From contig CAWDBS010000035.1 in NCBI GenBank assembly GCA_963800415.1, forward strand, positions 1-64,000: a stretch of 64,000 nt of DNA, in the 5' to 3' direction. Made by a program: the position numbers and the translations under genes. The notes below the pieces were generated by a model. That model worked only from the letters and a program-made list of their open reading frames with translations, made no database searches and was not told the origin of the DNA. Origin of the DNA: Palsa-504 sp963800415 (GTDB lineage: Bacteria; Actinomycetota; Actinomycetes; Streptosporangiales; Streptosporangiaceae). Below are positions 7,121-16,465 of the stretch, piece after piece. The stretch's first letter is position 1, and the number at the start of each line of letters is the position of its first letter.

Positions 7121-8908
7121 ATGCCGGAACCTATGGGCAAGTTAGACACCTCGGTGAACGGACCTGAGGGCCTGCCTCCGTTTGATGGTGACGCCTGGGA
7201 AGCTGCGGACTGGCGCCGCCATGAGGAGCAGGTACGGCGGCTGCGCGGCAGGGTCTTCAAGGCGGTGCAGGACGGCGACTGGCCGCAGGCCAGGAGCCTG
7301 CAGAAGCTGATGCTGCGGAGCTGGAGCAACACGCTTGTCAGCGTGCGGCAGGTGACGCAGCGCAACACGGGCCGCCGGACAGCGGGAATCGACGGGCTGG
7401 TCGCGCTGACCAGCCAGGCACGGGCCGAGATGGCGGTGCACGTGCACGCCACCATCGGCTCGCACAAGCCTTCCCCGGTCCGGCGGGTGCATGTGCCGAA
7501 AGCCAGTGACAAGACCAAAATGCGGCCGCTCGGAATTCCGGTTCTTGCGGACAGATGCCACCAGGCACGGGTCCGCAACGCGCTGGAACCCGAGTGGGAG
7601 GCCCGGTTCGAGCCCCGCTCCTACGGGTTCCGGCCGGGCCGCGGCTGCCACGACGCGATCGAGTCGCTTTTCCGCACCCTGCACGGGAAAGGCAAGAGGG
7701 TGTGGATACTGGACGCCGACTTAGCGGCCGCGTTTGACAAGATCAGCCACGACTACCTGCTCCAGATGATCGGCGGGTTTCCCGCGATGGGAATGATCGC
7801 CGGGTGGCTGAAAGCGGGTGTCTTCGAGGCCGGGAAAGGGTTCGCGCCAACCGGGGAGGGAACTCCACAAGGCGGCGTTATATCACCTTTGCTGTTGAAT
7901 ATCGCATTGCACGGGCTGGAGGAGGCCGCAGGCGTCCGCTACAAGACCGGCAGTCATGCCGGTGAGGTAAGGGACGGCTGCCCGGCGCTGACTAGATATG
8001 CCGATGACCTGGTCGTGTGCTGTCATTCCAGGCAGCAGGCCGAGCAGGTCAGGGCACGGCTTGCCGAGTGGCTGGAGCCGAGGGGGCTGGCGTTCAACGA
8101 GGCCAAGACTAGGATCGTTCACCTGTCTGAGGGGTTCGGTTTCCTGGGTTTTGACCTGCGCCGCCACCCCAACGGCAAGCTGCTCATCAAGCCGGGCGCC
8201 GACGCCATCAAGAGGTTCCGGAAACGGCTTGCTAAGGAGTTCCGCGCATTTCGCGGGGCCAGCGTCGCAGCGGTACTGGCGAAGATAGTCCCGATAGTGC
8301 GGGGCTGGATTTCCTACTACCGGACGGTGGTGTCGTCCAGGGTGTTCCGTGCCCTGACCGAATACCTGTGGAAGCTCACCTACAAGTGGGCGTGCTGGAG
8401 CCACCCGAACAAGCCGAAACGCTGGATCGTCGGCCAGTATTATCGGAAGTTCGACAAGTTCAGGAACGACCGGTGGGTTTTCGGCGACCGGGTTACCGGC
8501 GCCTACCTGCCGAAACCGGCCTGGACCGAGATCGTGCGGCACACCCTGGTCAAAGGCACGGCATCACCCGATGACCCCGCACTGGCCGGGTACTGGGCGC
8601 AACGCCGACGCAAGGTAAAACCCCCGCTGGATAACTACACCGTGCGCCTGCTGTCCAGGCAGGACGGCCGGTGCAGCCTATGCGGGGAAAACCTGATAAC
8701 CCCCGACCAGCCACCCCAGACCCCTGAGGGCTGGGAACGCTGGTTCCTGTGGGTTACCAAGAAGGCGATCGTGGCGGACTACCTGGTCCACCACGACACG
8801 CCCACGGCCGCACGAAACAAGCGAACGCACCTCGTGCACGCCACCTGCCACCGGAGCAGGCAACCGCCCCGGCGGGCCGGAAACACCGTGATGCAGCAGA
8901 CAACCTGA
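7121..8908 (+). CDS. ltrA: Group II intron reverse transcriptase/maturase with HNH domain
   Basis: 595 residues. The RT palm is clear: RPLGIPVLADR, YGFRPGRGCHDA, DADLAAAFDKI, GTPQGGVISPLL and the catalytic RYADDLVV. A maturase X/GIIM domain follows (FLGFDLRRHPNGKLLIKPG; IVRGWISYYRTV). The C-terminal 80 residues hold CSLCGENL and HATCHRSR, an HNH endonuclease with zinc ligands. Together these act in splicing and target-primed retrotransposition. The frame is intact, so the intron may still be mobile. It lies on the same strand as the domain V candidate, as expected for an intron-encoded protein. Confidence 0.9.
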   Translation: MPEPMGKLDTSVNGPEGLPPFDGDAWEAADWRRHEEQVRRLRGRVFKAVQDGDWPQARSLQKLMLRSWSNTLVSVRQVTQRNTGRRTAGIDGLVALTSQARAEMAVHVHATIGSHKPSPVRRVHVPKASDKTKMRPLGIPVLADRCHQARVRNALEPEWEARFEPRSYGFRPGRGCHDAIESLFRTLHGKGKRVWILDADLAAAFDKISHDYLLQMIGGFPAMGMIAGWLKAGVFEAGKGFAPTGEGTPQGGVISPLLLNIALHGLEEAAGVRYKTGSHAGEVRDGCPALTRYADDLVVCCHSRQQAEQVRARLAEWLEPRGLAFNEAKTRIVHLSEGFGFLGFDLRRHPNGKLLIKPGADAIKRFRKRLAKEFRAFRGASVAAVLAKIVPIVRGWISYYRTVVSSRVFRALTEYLWKLTYKWACWSHPNKPKRWIVGQYYRKFDKFRNDRWVFGDRVTGAYLPKPAWTEIVRHTLVKGTASPDDPALAGYWAQRRRKVKPPLDNYTVRLLSRQDGRCSLCGENLITPDQPPQTPEGWERWFLWVTKKAIVADYLVHHDTPTAARNKRTHLVHATCHRSRQPPRRAGNTVMQQTT

Positions 8909-8928
8909 ACCGCCCGAGTGGCTTGCTT

Positions 8929-8962
8929 GGGCCGCGTGCGCGGGAACGTGCATGCGTGGTCC
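8929..8962 (+). ncRNA. Group II intron domain V candidate
   Basis: A 34-base hairpin starting GGGCCGCGTGCGCGGGAAC and ending ATGCGTGGTCC, with the GNAA-type loop and length of a bacterial domain V, 20 bases after the maturase stop. A second hairpin (about 8969-8996, GCCCCGGCACG with CGTGCCGGGGC) would be domain VI. Confidence 0.65.
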
Positions 8963-9002
8963 TGAGGGGGCCCCGGCACGGCAACGTGCCGGGGCTACCC
9001 GG

Positions 9003-9027
9003 CGTAGGCTAAGCCGACGGTTTACAG
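9003..9027 (-). repeat. tRNA-Tyr-type att sequence, anticodon/variable-arm half
   Basis: On the minus strand CTGTAAACCGTCGGCTTAG followed by CCTACG: the anticodon loop (GTA, Tyr) and long variable arm typical of a class II tRNA-Tyr. It is identical to 41079-41105 apart from one missing T. The 5' half of a tRNA does not follow, so this is an att relic and not a gene. Confidence 0.6.
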
Positions 9028-9419
9028 GGGGCTCCCAGGCACGGCTACGCAAGGCGATTGACCTGCACGAACACCGTCCTGACGCCAGTCGGCCTATGCG
9101 CTCAACCGCTCCTCAACCGAAACCCGGTCCGCAGGTCCAGCTATGTCCGGCTGGCGCTGACGGTTACGGGGATCGCTGATCGGCGAGTGACGGTGGCGGC
9201 CCGCCCTGGCGACTGGTGTTAATGGCACGCGATCTTGGCCTGTGAACCCCTGGGATGGCTCCTGCTGTGACCCGTTTTCCTCGTAGGCGCCGAATCCTGG
9301 TGAGTAGTCGCCACGTCCAGGGTCGGCGCAGCCGATCGCAGTGCCCGCTCCCGCGCCAGGCGGCTGCCGTCCTCCCCGCCAATGCCGCCGGTACATGATT
9401 ACATTGTTACACTTCCGCC
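9028..9419. other. No gene recognised
   Basis: About 390 bases between the att relic and the haemoglobin gene. No coding region or RNA is supported. The last 40 bases (TACATTGTTACACTT) are AT-richer and may contain the promoter of the downstream gene. Confidence 0.45.
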
Positions 9420-9884
9420 ATGAGCGAGCCGCCGACGCTGTATGAGTGGGCCGGGGGCCGCCCGGCCATCACGCGGCTGATCGACTGCTTCTACGACCGC
9501 GTGGAGCGCGACGACCTGCTGAGCCCGTTTTTCCCCGGCGGAGTCAGCCCGGTACACCGGGAGCACGTGACGACCTGGTGGTGCGAGGTGCTCGGCGGCC
9601 CGGCCCGCTACACCGAGCGGCTGGGTGGGTACCCGGCCATGCTGGCGCACCACCGCGACCTCGCGATCACGGCTGAGCAGCGGTTCCGGTTCGCGTCGCT
9701 GATGAGCCTCGCGGCCGACGACGCCGGCCTTCCCGATGACCCGGAGTTCCGCGCCGCGCTCGTCGGCTACCTGGAATGGGGCACCCGGCTGGCCATGCAC
9801 AACTCCCAGCCTGGCGCCGACGTCGTGCAGCAGGCCCCCGTCCCGCACTGGGGCTGGGGCGTAGCCCCGCCCTACCAGCCGTAG
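9420..9884 (+). CDS. Group II truncated haemoglobin
   Basis: 154 residues, the usual size for this family. LYEWAGGRPAITRLIDCFYD gives the A/B helices with the B10 Tyr, and SPFFPGGVSPVHREHVTTWW the C-E region. MLAHHRDLAIT carries the F-helix proximal His. The final helix ends WGWGVAPPYQP, as in actinobacterial GlbO-type proteins. Such haemoglobins bind oxygen or detoxify reactive nitrogen or oxygen species in the cytoplasm. The start ATG has no obvious Shine-Dalgarno, so it may be leaderless. No partner gene lies next to it; both flanks are IS scars. Confidence 0.88.
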   Translation: MSEPPTLYEWAGGRPAITRLIDCFYDRVERDDLLSPFFPGGVSPVHREHVTTWWCEVLGGPARYTERLGGYPAMLAHHRDLAITAEQRFRFASLMSLAADDAGLPDDPEFRAALVGYLEWGTRLAMHNSQPGADVVQQAPVPHWGWGVAPPYQP

Positions 9885-9921
9885 GACGAATTTCCTGCGC
9901 TCGTCGCGATGAGTCCGCGGT

Positions 9922-10005
9922 GCGTTCGCGATCGACCTGACCACCCGAATCAAGCGTCGGCAGACCGTCCAAGGCTTGATCAACGAGTACGCCAGAACAG
10001 CCTAG
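9922..10005 (+). pseudogene. C-terminal scar of integrase-core transposase
   Basis: Encodes FAIDLTTRIKRRQTV then QGLINEYARTA and a stop. This matches the terminal (R)RxxVL.GLINEYExxA motif of the integrase-core transposases elsewhere in the window. Only the last 28 codons remain. Confidence 0.55.
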
Positions 10006-10182
10006 TGGTCACACAAAACACCAAGTCAGAGCCGGTGTGCGAGTTTTAGCAGGGCATACGCCATCTCGAGACGTCAGCCGTCGGCACTCGAAGCATCAGC
10101 GGGCAGAGCTGGTGCGGTGACGAACCGCCCGAGGACACGCGAACCACCGGGTTAAGGGGCTCTTGGTAAAGCCGGGCGCCGG

Positions 10183-10269
10183 GCCGTCCTTGGCGGCCTC
10201 ATCTACGCGTACGAGCGGGCTGCGCAGAAGCCCTGGTCAAAGACGGTGGCCGAGTTCTGGCACCTCACA
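10183..10269 (+). pseudogene. Second C-terminal scar of integrase-core transposase
   Basis: Encodes AVLGGLIYAYERAAQ followed by the IS end TTCTGGCACCTCACA at about 10256-10269. The end differs by one base from that at 28225-28239. The frame now runs past the old stop. Confidence 0.55.
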
Positions 10270-10342
10270 GGGAGGTAGCGAGCCCGACCACGCGATGCCG
10301 GAGCCCACGCCTGCGGCGACGGCATCCCGGCACGGGGTCAGG

Positions 10343-10879
10343 TCACTGGCTGGCCCCCAGCTCCGCGGCGATCTGCGCGGCCCATGCGTCGATGGCAGGC
10401 CAGTCGCGGAAGTCACCGGCCGGCAGGGCGGCCCGCACCGCAGGCATGTGCTGCACGAACCGCTCGCCGAGACCGGCGGGTGGCGCGTCGGGGTCGAAGG
10501 CGCCGAAGAAGACCTGCTCACTCCGTGGGTGCAGCAGCTTGGTGAGCTCGTCGAACTCCTTCGGCCGGCTGGTCTCAAGGACGTTCCTGCCGTCCTTGTC
10601 CACCAGGTCGGTGCCGAGCGGGCCACTGCTGAACAGCCACACCGGCCGCGCCGCGAGCTCCTTGCGATGCCGCCGGGCGAACGTTACGGCTGGCTTCAGC
10701 CAGTGGAACATGTATGCCGCACCGCCGAGGACGACCGCGTCGTAGGGCTCGACGTCCTTGACATCCTCAACGGGCCGGGCCTCGGCTGACAGGCCCGCCG
10801 CGGTCAGGGCGGCCGCGACCCGTTCGGCGATCCCGGCCGTGGCGCCGTGCCGGGTGGCGTAGGCGACGAGGACCCTCAT
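10343..10879 (-). CDS. Flavodoxin-domain protein
   Basis: 178 residues. MRVLVAYATRHGATAGIAER is the FMN phosphate-binding loop of flavodoxin-like proteins, and YDAVVLGGAAYMFHWLKPA the second FMN-contacting loop. It resembles the HemG-like/flavodoxin proteins common in actinomycetes, which transfer electrons via FMN, sometimes as protoporphyrinogen oxidase. Here the partner is unknown. GAAGAGGTGATGTC precedes the ATG. A second, diverged member is at 33009-33500. No operon partner is visible. Confidence 0.8.
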   Translation of the reverse strand: MRVLVAYATRHGATAGIAERVAAALTAAGLSAEARPVEDVKDVEPYDAVVLGGAAYMFHWLKPAVTFARRHRKELAARPVWLFSSGPLGTDLVDKDGRNVLETSRPKEFDELTKLLHPRSEQVFFGAFDPDAPPAGLGERFVQHMPAVRAALPAGDFRDWPAIDAWAAQIAAELGASQ

Positions 10880-11559
10880 GACATCACCTCTTCGGTGAAG
10901 GGCGCACCTTCATACTCCGCCAAGGCGGCGAATAGGGTACCCCCGCCCACGCTCCCCAGCGGCCCGGCATGCCCGCTACCCGGAGTCTTTGCGGCCAGGC
11001 CGGTGGCCTGCCAGGGCCGAACGTCACAGGCCAGGTCCGGGTTGGCAGCACGCTTGGTGGCAGCCGGGATCCGGACAGGCCTCGCCGCCGGCCTGCTCCA
11101 AGGCTCCACCGGGATGCCGCCTCACCTATCGGCCTCACCCGCCGTCCCGGGGTGCCCAGCTTCCACAGGAATCCGGGCCCGTGAATGCGGCTGCCTGGCA
11201 GGCACGGGCGGGCTGCGATCTGCGCCGTATCAGCGCAATCCGCGGCCATGCGAGGACACCGTAACTCGGCATCCGCACTGTCCATCAGGACCCGGAGATG
11301 TGAGCGCGTAATCGCGCCGGTCACACGCCGGGGTGGGTCCTCGGTTTCACGCTCAGTAAGAGGGGATTGTCCGCGGCCAGAGCGCAAGTAGCCGCCTTAC
11401 GCGCGGCTCCGTCAGCGGCCGAGCGTTCGCCAGTAACCGCGGGCGGATAACGACCGATCGAGTGCGGCCCCAATCCACATCGGCTTCGGCTCGGTGCGAC
11501 GGTAAAGCCTGGCTGCCCGAACCTATTTCGCTGAGATCACCTCAATGGTCCGGGCGAAC
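10880..11559. other. No gene recognised
   Basis: About 680 bases upstream of the flavodoxin gene. No frame shows family resemblance. It separates the flavodoxin gene from a truncated glycosyltransferase. Confidence 0.45.
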
Positions 11560-11821
11560 TCAGCGCTGCCTGTTCCAGGCACCAAGAATTCCTTCGATGA
11601 GACGCACGGCTCGGGTCACCCCTTCCTCTGCCCCGACCTTTTGGGCCATGACCCTCGCTCGCTCGCGCATCCGGTGATCGTTTGTCGCAAGACGAATCGC
11701 AGTTGCAAGCCGATCCGCAGTCAGATGCTTCCGGGGGATAGGAGGTGGGCCGGCACCGAGCTCGGCAATGCGTTGGCCCCAGAAGAATTGGTCGCCGTAG
11801 GTTGGCGTAGTGATCGTCGGC
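11560..11821 (-). pseudogene. C-terminal fragment of a UGT-type glycosyltransferase
   Basis: The minus-strand frame encodes TPTYGDQFFWGQRIAELGAG, PPPIPRKHLTADRLATAIRL and a helical end. This is the nucleotide-sugar-binding end of GT1 enzymes related to sterol/macrolide glucosyltransferases (GDQFFWG is the donor-site region). The N-terminal two thirds are gone: homology stops at about 11822, exactly where the end of an IS4-type element begins. IS insertion followed by deletion is the likely cause. Confidence 0.75.
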
Positions 11822-11984
11822 GTCACCGCCCACCCCCGCCACCGCCCTGGGCGAATGCGCACGTCAGGCAGGACAGGAGCCGAACGACGCTCCAGGCCCA
11901 CCGAAGAAGCGACTTACACCATCACCATCACGCCGTCAAATCTCCCACAATGGCAGCAAACACCCTGAAGTTAAGGGCAGTGGT
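11822..11984 (+). mobile_element. Remnant of IS4-type element (right end)
   Basis: Nearly identical to 35922-36080, the last 160 bases of the complete IS4-type copy, ending in GAAGTTAAGGGCAGTGG. The remnant carries the last codons of the transposase and the inverted repeat. It abuts the truncated glycosyltransferase. Confidence 0.85.
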
Positions 11985-12513
11985 CCAAGTCCCTAATCTG
12001 CCATGCCACAACGCAGCCTCGCCGCGCTGACCCAGGAGCCTACGCTCCTGGCTCCCGGGCCCCGATAGCCTACCCGGTCATGGTCTTCCCTGGCACCGGC
12101 CGCCGATGTTCCCGCCGCGCCGCGAGGCACCACCGTCCGCCCGTCACGGGATGTAGTTCGCGCTGCCTGCCACCTGGCGAGCGATATCCGCCGTTAGGCG
12201 CGGCGTAGTTGTTGTGCATGCCGACGGCCCGGTGAGCACAGATGGGTAGATATGTGCGGATCAAGCCTTGCAGATCGCCGGCGATAGCGTTTCGCTGCGG
12301 GTCAATGTGCCGGTCTGCCACAGATGGGTCCGGTCACCGTGCGCTCGCGTCTGTTCCTGGCCGGGGCTGGTTCGCGCGCCGCGCGGTGGTGCTGGCTTGC
12401 CTGCTCCAGTGGGGGCGAGCACCCTGGGTGCGGACCGCCTTGATCAGCACAATAGGTGGTGTGACTGCGAGAATAGCCGGTTTCCCTGGTGAGCGAGGGC
12501 TGGCGGGAGCGGG
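11985..12513. other. No gene recognised; upstream region of FtsX-like gene
   Basis: About 530 bases without supported genes. A near-palindrome GAGCCTACGCTCCTGGCTCC at about 12032 is visible. The final 30 bases hold GGGAGCGGG, a plausible ribosome site for the GTG at 12514. Confidence 0.45.
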
Positions 12514-15006
12514 GTGACCGTCGCGTTCTTCTGCTCGCGGGCCGCGGTACGGCGTTCCTGGCGGCAGGCGATGGTGCTGGCGCTGATGGGCGGCTTGCTG
12601 GGAGCGGTGGCCCTCGGTGCCCTGGCCGGTGCACGGCGGACGGCGACTGCTTATGGCCGCTACCTGGCATCGATCCATGCCAGCGATGTGTTCGTGAACG
12701 TGCCTGGGAAGCTGCCCGGCATGCCGGTGGTGCGGCCGATCACGCTGATCTCATCGCTGCCCGGCGTCGTTTCCCACGCCGCGTACGTGGGCCTGAACGG
12801 ATTGCCAGTGGTCCGTGGCCGCATCGACCATTCCTTCCTCACCAACAGCCTGAACGGCAGCCTCGACGGCGAGTACCTCAGCCAGGACCGGATGAGTGTC
12901 CTGGCCGGCCAACTGCCACGGCTGGGGTCGACCACCGAGATTGTGCTCACGCCCGCCATCGCGCGGATGTTCGGTACCGGTGTCGGCGGCACGGTGAAGT
13001 ACGCGTACCAGTTGCTGGGCGCGGACGGGCAGCCCACGGGCAGGCAATTCACTCGGTCCTACCGGGTGGCGGCGATCGGGGAAGTCCCGCCTGCACTTGT
13101 TGATCAGTCCGACGAAGCGCAGGGTGCCATCCTGCCGCCCGGTGCGACCCGCCAGGTGCTGGCGGAGTACTTCTACGCGTGGATCGGGCTGCGCCTGGCC
13201 CGGGGCATCGAGGGGATCCCCGCCCTACAGGCTGACCTTGCCAGGCTTGCACGGCAGGTGCAACGGCAGGAAGACCGCAGCACCCACCAGAATCTGCCCA
13301 GCCCTTCCTTCAGCGTCAGCCGCTCCGATGTGATCCGCACCCAGGTGCAGCAGGCAATCAGGCCAGAAGCAATCGCACTGAGCGTTTTCGGCGCTATCGC
13401 CGCACTGGCGATGGTCGTGCTGGCCGGCCAGGGTCTCGCGCAGATGATCAGCAGGTCCGCACCGGACATCGCGGTGATCCGTGCGCTCGGCGCCACCCGC
13501 GCTCAGGCCGCGCTGGCAGCAGGCCTGCCCGGGGTGATTCCCGTCCTCGGTGGCGCGATACTTGCCGTGGCAGGCGCTGTGGCCATCTCCCCGCTGGCGC
13601 CGGTCGGACCCGTGCGCCGCTACGACCCGAGCCGCGGGATCTGGGCAGACGGGCTTGTCCACGGCGCGGGCGGGTTCCTCATCGGCGTTGTCTTGCTCGG
13701 GCTGCTTGCCGTGCTGGCGATCCGGTCGGTCCGTCAGAGCAAGGGCGAGGCAGCCGCCCGTCCATCCGCCTTCGCGAGGACGGCCGCAGCGGCTGGATTG
13801 CCGGCATCGGCGGTCGTGGGCACCCGCAACGCGCTCGAGCCGGGATCGGGCGTGCGGTCGGTCCCGGTGCGGGCAACGCTGCTCGGATCCATCGCCGCCG
13901 TCGCAGCGGTAGTCTCCGCGGTGGTATTTAACGCCAGCCTGGCCGGGCTGATCTCCCATCCGGCCAGATACGGCTGGAACTGGGATGTGGTCATCCAGAC
14001 ACAAGCCGGCTACGGGAGCTTCACCCCGGGGGCTGTGAAGCGGCTGATCCACGGTCAGCCGGCAGTTGCCGGCTGGTCGGAGTTCGCATTCGGCCAGCTG
14101 CCTGTCGATGGCCGGATCGTCCCGGTACTCGGCATCCGGCGCCACCTCGGCGCGGTTCAGCCACCGACCACCAGCGGCCGGCCGCTCTCGGGCAATGGCC
14201 AGATCGAGCTGGGCACGGTGACACTGGGCCAGCTCGGGAAGAAGATTGGTGATACCGTCCGGATCGGCACCCCGCCATTCGCGCGGACGGTCACCATCAC
14301 CGGGACCGTGACGCTGCCCTCGTTCGGCGTTGGCGCCGCCGATCATGTGTCGCTCGGACGCGGCGCTATGCTCCCTGAGGCGACCTTGCTGGCGGCCGTG
14401 GGTGCGGGCAGCCGGCCGCGGGGCCCAGCCCAATCGGTGCCGGTCTATCCCTCGGCCGTGGCGATTTACCTGGCACCGGGCACCACCGGGGTGCAGCGCG
14501 CTCAACTGGTCCACCGGATCGTCTCCGCCAACCCGGATGGAACTCCCGGCGGCAGCTATGAACTGCGTCACGCGCTGGCCGCGGCGGTCGTCAATGCCGG
14601 ACATTTGGGTGGCCAGCCGCTCGCGCTCGCCCTCGGCCTCGCCGCCGCGGCGGTGCTGTCGCTTGCCCTGACGGTGCTGAGTCTGGTCCGCCGGCGGCGC
14701 CAGGAACTCGCCCTGCTCAAGGCGCTGGGCATGACGCGGGGCCAGGTCAGGGTGGTTATCGCCTGGCAGGCAACGCTCACGTTGCTGATCGCCGTAGCGA
14801 TTGGCGGGCCGCTGGGAATCGCCGGCGGCTGGCTGGCATGGCAGGGCTTCGCCCGTTCTCTTGGGGCCGTGCCGGTGGTCGAGGTCCCGGTGCTCGCGCT
14901 CATCCTCGGCCTGGCCGCCCTGGTGGTGGCTGGCAACCTGCTTGCTTCTGTGCCGGCGGCAGCTGCGGCCCGCACCCGGGCTGCCGCCGGCCTGAGAGCC
15001 GAGTAG
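12514..15006 (+). CDS. FtsX/MacB-type ABC transporter permease
   Basis: 830 residues starting at GTG. It has the two-core FtsX layout: a first membrane helix at about 20-42, a large extracytoplasmic domain (55-275), helices near 285-310, 330-352, 385-405 and 445-470, a second outside domain (480-700), then three helices (715-740, 760-785, 795-815). RRRRQELALLKALGMTRGQV is the conserved FtsX coupling segment. Such permeases work with a separate ATPase to export or extract lipoproteins, lipids or peptides. No ATPase gene is adjacent, so its partner has been lost or lies elsewhere. The gene is intact despite dense IS flanks. Confidence 0.85.
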   Translation: MTVAFFCSRAAVRRSWRQAMVLALMGGLLGAVALGALAGARRTATAYGRYLASIHASDVFVNVPGKLPGMPVVRPITLISSLPGVVSHAAYVGLNGLPVVRGRIDHSFLTNSLNGSLDGEYLSQDRMSVLAGQLPRLGSTTEIVLTPAIARMFGTGVGGTVKYAYQLLGADGQPTGRQFTRSYRVAAIGEVPPALVDQSDEAQGAILPPGATRQVLAEYFYAWIGLRLARGIEGIPALQADLARLARQVQRQEDRSTHQNLPSPSFSVSRSDVIRTQVQQAIRPEAIALSVFGAIAALAMVVLAGQGLAQMISRSAPDIAVIRALGATRAQAALAAGLPGVIPVLGGAILAVAGAVAISPLAPVGPVRRYDPSRGIWADGLVHGAGGFLIGVVLLGLLAVLAIRSVRQSKGEAAARPSAFARTAAAAGLPASAVVGTRNALEPGSGVRSVPVRATLLGSIAAVAAVVSAVVFNASLAGLISHPARYGWNWDVVIQTQAGYGSFTPGAVKRLIHGQPAVAGWSEFAFGQLPVDGRIVPVLGIRRHLGAVQPPTTSGRPLSGNGQIELGTVTLGQLGKKIGDTVRIGTPPFARTVTITGTVTLPSFGVGAADHVSLGRGAMLPEATLLAAVGAGSRPRGPAQSVPVYPSAVAIYLAPGTTGVQRAQLVHRIVSANPDGTPGGSYELRHALAAAVVNAGHLGGQPLALALGLAAAAVLSLALTVLSLVRRRRQELALLKALGMTRGQVRVVIAWQATLTLLIAVAIGGPLGIAGGWLAWQGFARSLGAVPVVEVPVLALILGLAALVVAGNLLASVPAAAAARTRAAAGLRAE

Positions 15007-15268
15007 ACGCAGGAGGCGTCATGCGGTGCCAGGCTCAGGGACACGCGCCAGGACCTGGTTTTGGTTGTGTGCGACCGCGGTCATTGGCGGCCGAACGCCG
15101 GGCGCAGCGCCTCAGGACGCGGGCGAACCCTGGAAGGTGCGGCCCGCGGCGCGGGCTGGCTTGTCCGGCCGAGGCCCAGTCCTCGGTGATCGCCTTGGCC
15201 GTGGGTTCTGTAACGTGGTTCACGGCCAGATGTCGCTCGGGGGCCGTTGTTGTCCGGCGGTACCAGGC
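15007..15268. other. Unassigned, ends at IS
   Basis: AGGAGGCGTC precedes an ATG at 15020, so a gene may have begun here, but the frame has no recognisable domain and runs into the IS at about 15269. It could be the start of a gene lost to insertion and deletion. Confidence 0.35.
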
Positions 15269-16465
15269 CCGGGGCTCGATTACTGGATCTGGCCGGGGCG
15301 GGCAGCCCGGCTGGGATCATCGCTGAGTGATCTTCTCGGTCGTCTACCTGCTCGTTCGCCGTCTGCTCGGCTGTCTGATGGTGCTGGCCCGGGGTGAGGT
15401 GTCCAAGGATGCCGAACTCCTGGTGCTCCGGCATGAGAACGCGGTGCTGCGGCGCCAGATCAGGCGGGTCCGCTACCAGCCAGGTGACCGGCTGTGGCTC
15501 GCGGCGCTGTCCCGGCTGATCCCCCGGCGGCGGTGGGGCGAGGTGTTCGCGGTGACCCCGGCGACGCTCTTGGCCTGGCACCGGCGCCTGGTGGCAGGCA
15601 AGTGGGATTACACGAGTCGCCGGCGCCCCGGACGGCCGTCCAGGGCGGCTGCGATCCGCAAGCTCGCAATACGCATGGCCACGGACAATCCGGCGTGGGG
15701 GCACCGGCGGGTGCAGGGCGAGCTCGTCAGGCTCGGCCACCCGGTCGCTGCCTCTACGGTGTGGCAGATCCTGCATGACGCTGGGATTGGCCCCGCGCCT
15801 CGTCGCTCAGGTCCGACGTGGAAGCAGTTCCTGACCGCGCAGGCCCGCGGCATTCTGGCGGCCGGCTTTGTCCATGTGGACACCGTGCTTATGCCGCGCG
15901 TCTATGCCCTGATCGTCATCGAGCACGGCACCCGCCGCGTTCACCTGGCCGGCATTACCTCAAATCCCGGCGGCGCCTGGACGACCCAGGCAGCCCGTAA
16001 CTTCCTGATGGACCCCGGCGCACGCGCGGCTTCTGCCAGGTTCCTGATCAGGGATCGCGCAGGCCAGTTCACCAGCTCCTTCGACGCCGTGTTCACGGCG
16101 GCAGGGATGAGAATTCCCGCCAGCCCACCGCAAGCGCCGAGAGCGAACGAGATCTGCGAACGGATGATCGGTACCCTGCGCCGCGAGCTGTCCGGCCGGG
16201 TGCTGATCGTCAATGAACACCACCTGCGACGAGTGCTGACCGAGTACCTGCGCCACAACACCGCGCGGCCGCACCGTGCCCTCGGCCAGCTCGCACCGGC
16301 TCAAGCTCCCACCCGGCCGCCGCAGATCAACCTCGCCGAGCACCGGATCCGCCGGAAACAAGTCCTCAGCGGACTCACCCACGAGTACCAGATCGCCGCC
16401 TGACAACCCCAGGCTGCTACAAGAGGGAGCAGGTCACCGCCACGATCGTGTATTCGAGCCCCACA
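15269..16465 (+). mobile_element. Integrase-core insertion sequence, complete (copy 2)
   Basis: The left end CCGGGGCTCGATTACTGGATC (15269) and right end GATCGTGTATTCGAGCCCC (16444-16462) are imperfect inverted repeats around one intact transposase gene. The remnant at 37934 has the same left end. It abuts a truncated opposite-strand copy at 16466. Confidence 0.75.
15327..16403 (+). CDS. Integrase-core (rve) transposase
   Basis: 358 residues from a GTG. The N-terminal helix-turn-helix region (about 25-130) is followed by an HTH_21-like WGHRRVQGELVRLGHPVAAS, then an rve DDE core: D in GFVHVDT (about 192), D in FLIRDRAG (about 239), E in NEICERMIGTLRRE (about 275). It catalyses strand transfer of the IS. 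It is the only copy of this family here with an unbroken frame and so a plausible source of activity in trans. The C-terminus RKQVLSGLTHEYQIAA is the signature retained in many scars in the window. Confidence 0.85.
   Translation: MIFSVVYLLVRRLLGCLMVLARGEVSKDAELLVLRHENAVLRRQIRRVRYQPGDRLWLAALSRLIPRRRWGEVFAVTPATLLAWHRRLVAGKWDYTSRRRPGRPSRAAAIRKLAIRMATDNPAWGHRRVQGELVRLGHPVAASTVWQILHDAGIGPAPRRSGPTWKQFLTAQARGILAAGFVHVDTVLMPRVYALIVIEHGTRRVHLAGITSNPGGAWTTQAARNFLMDPGARAASARFLIRDRAGQFTSSFDAVFTAAGMRIPASPPQAPRANEICERMIGTLRRELSGRVLIVNEHHLRRVLTEYLRHNTARPHRALGQLAPAQAPTRPPQINLAEHRIRRKQVLSGLTHEYQIAA

Larger units (their letters stand above)
6455..8998 (+). mobile_element. Group II intron with ORF
   Basis: About 2.54 kb. 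It contains a reverse transcriptase/maturase gene (7121-8908), a 34-nt domain V candidate (8929-8962) and a domain VI-like hairpin ending in CTAC near 8998. It lies between the two halves of an att sequence that is uninterrupted at 41055-41105. The 5' end is placed at TTGCGACACGAGG; the usual start is GUGYG, so this end is uncertain by a few bases. The 3' end AC fits the usual AY. A few exon bases next to both junctions differ from the intact copy. Confidence 0.75.
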
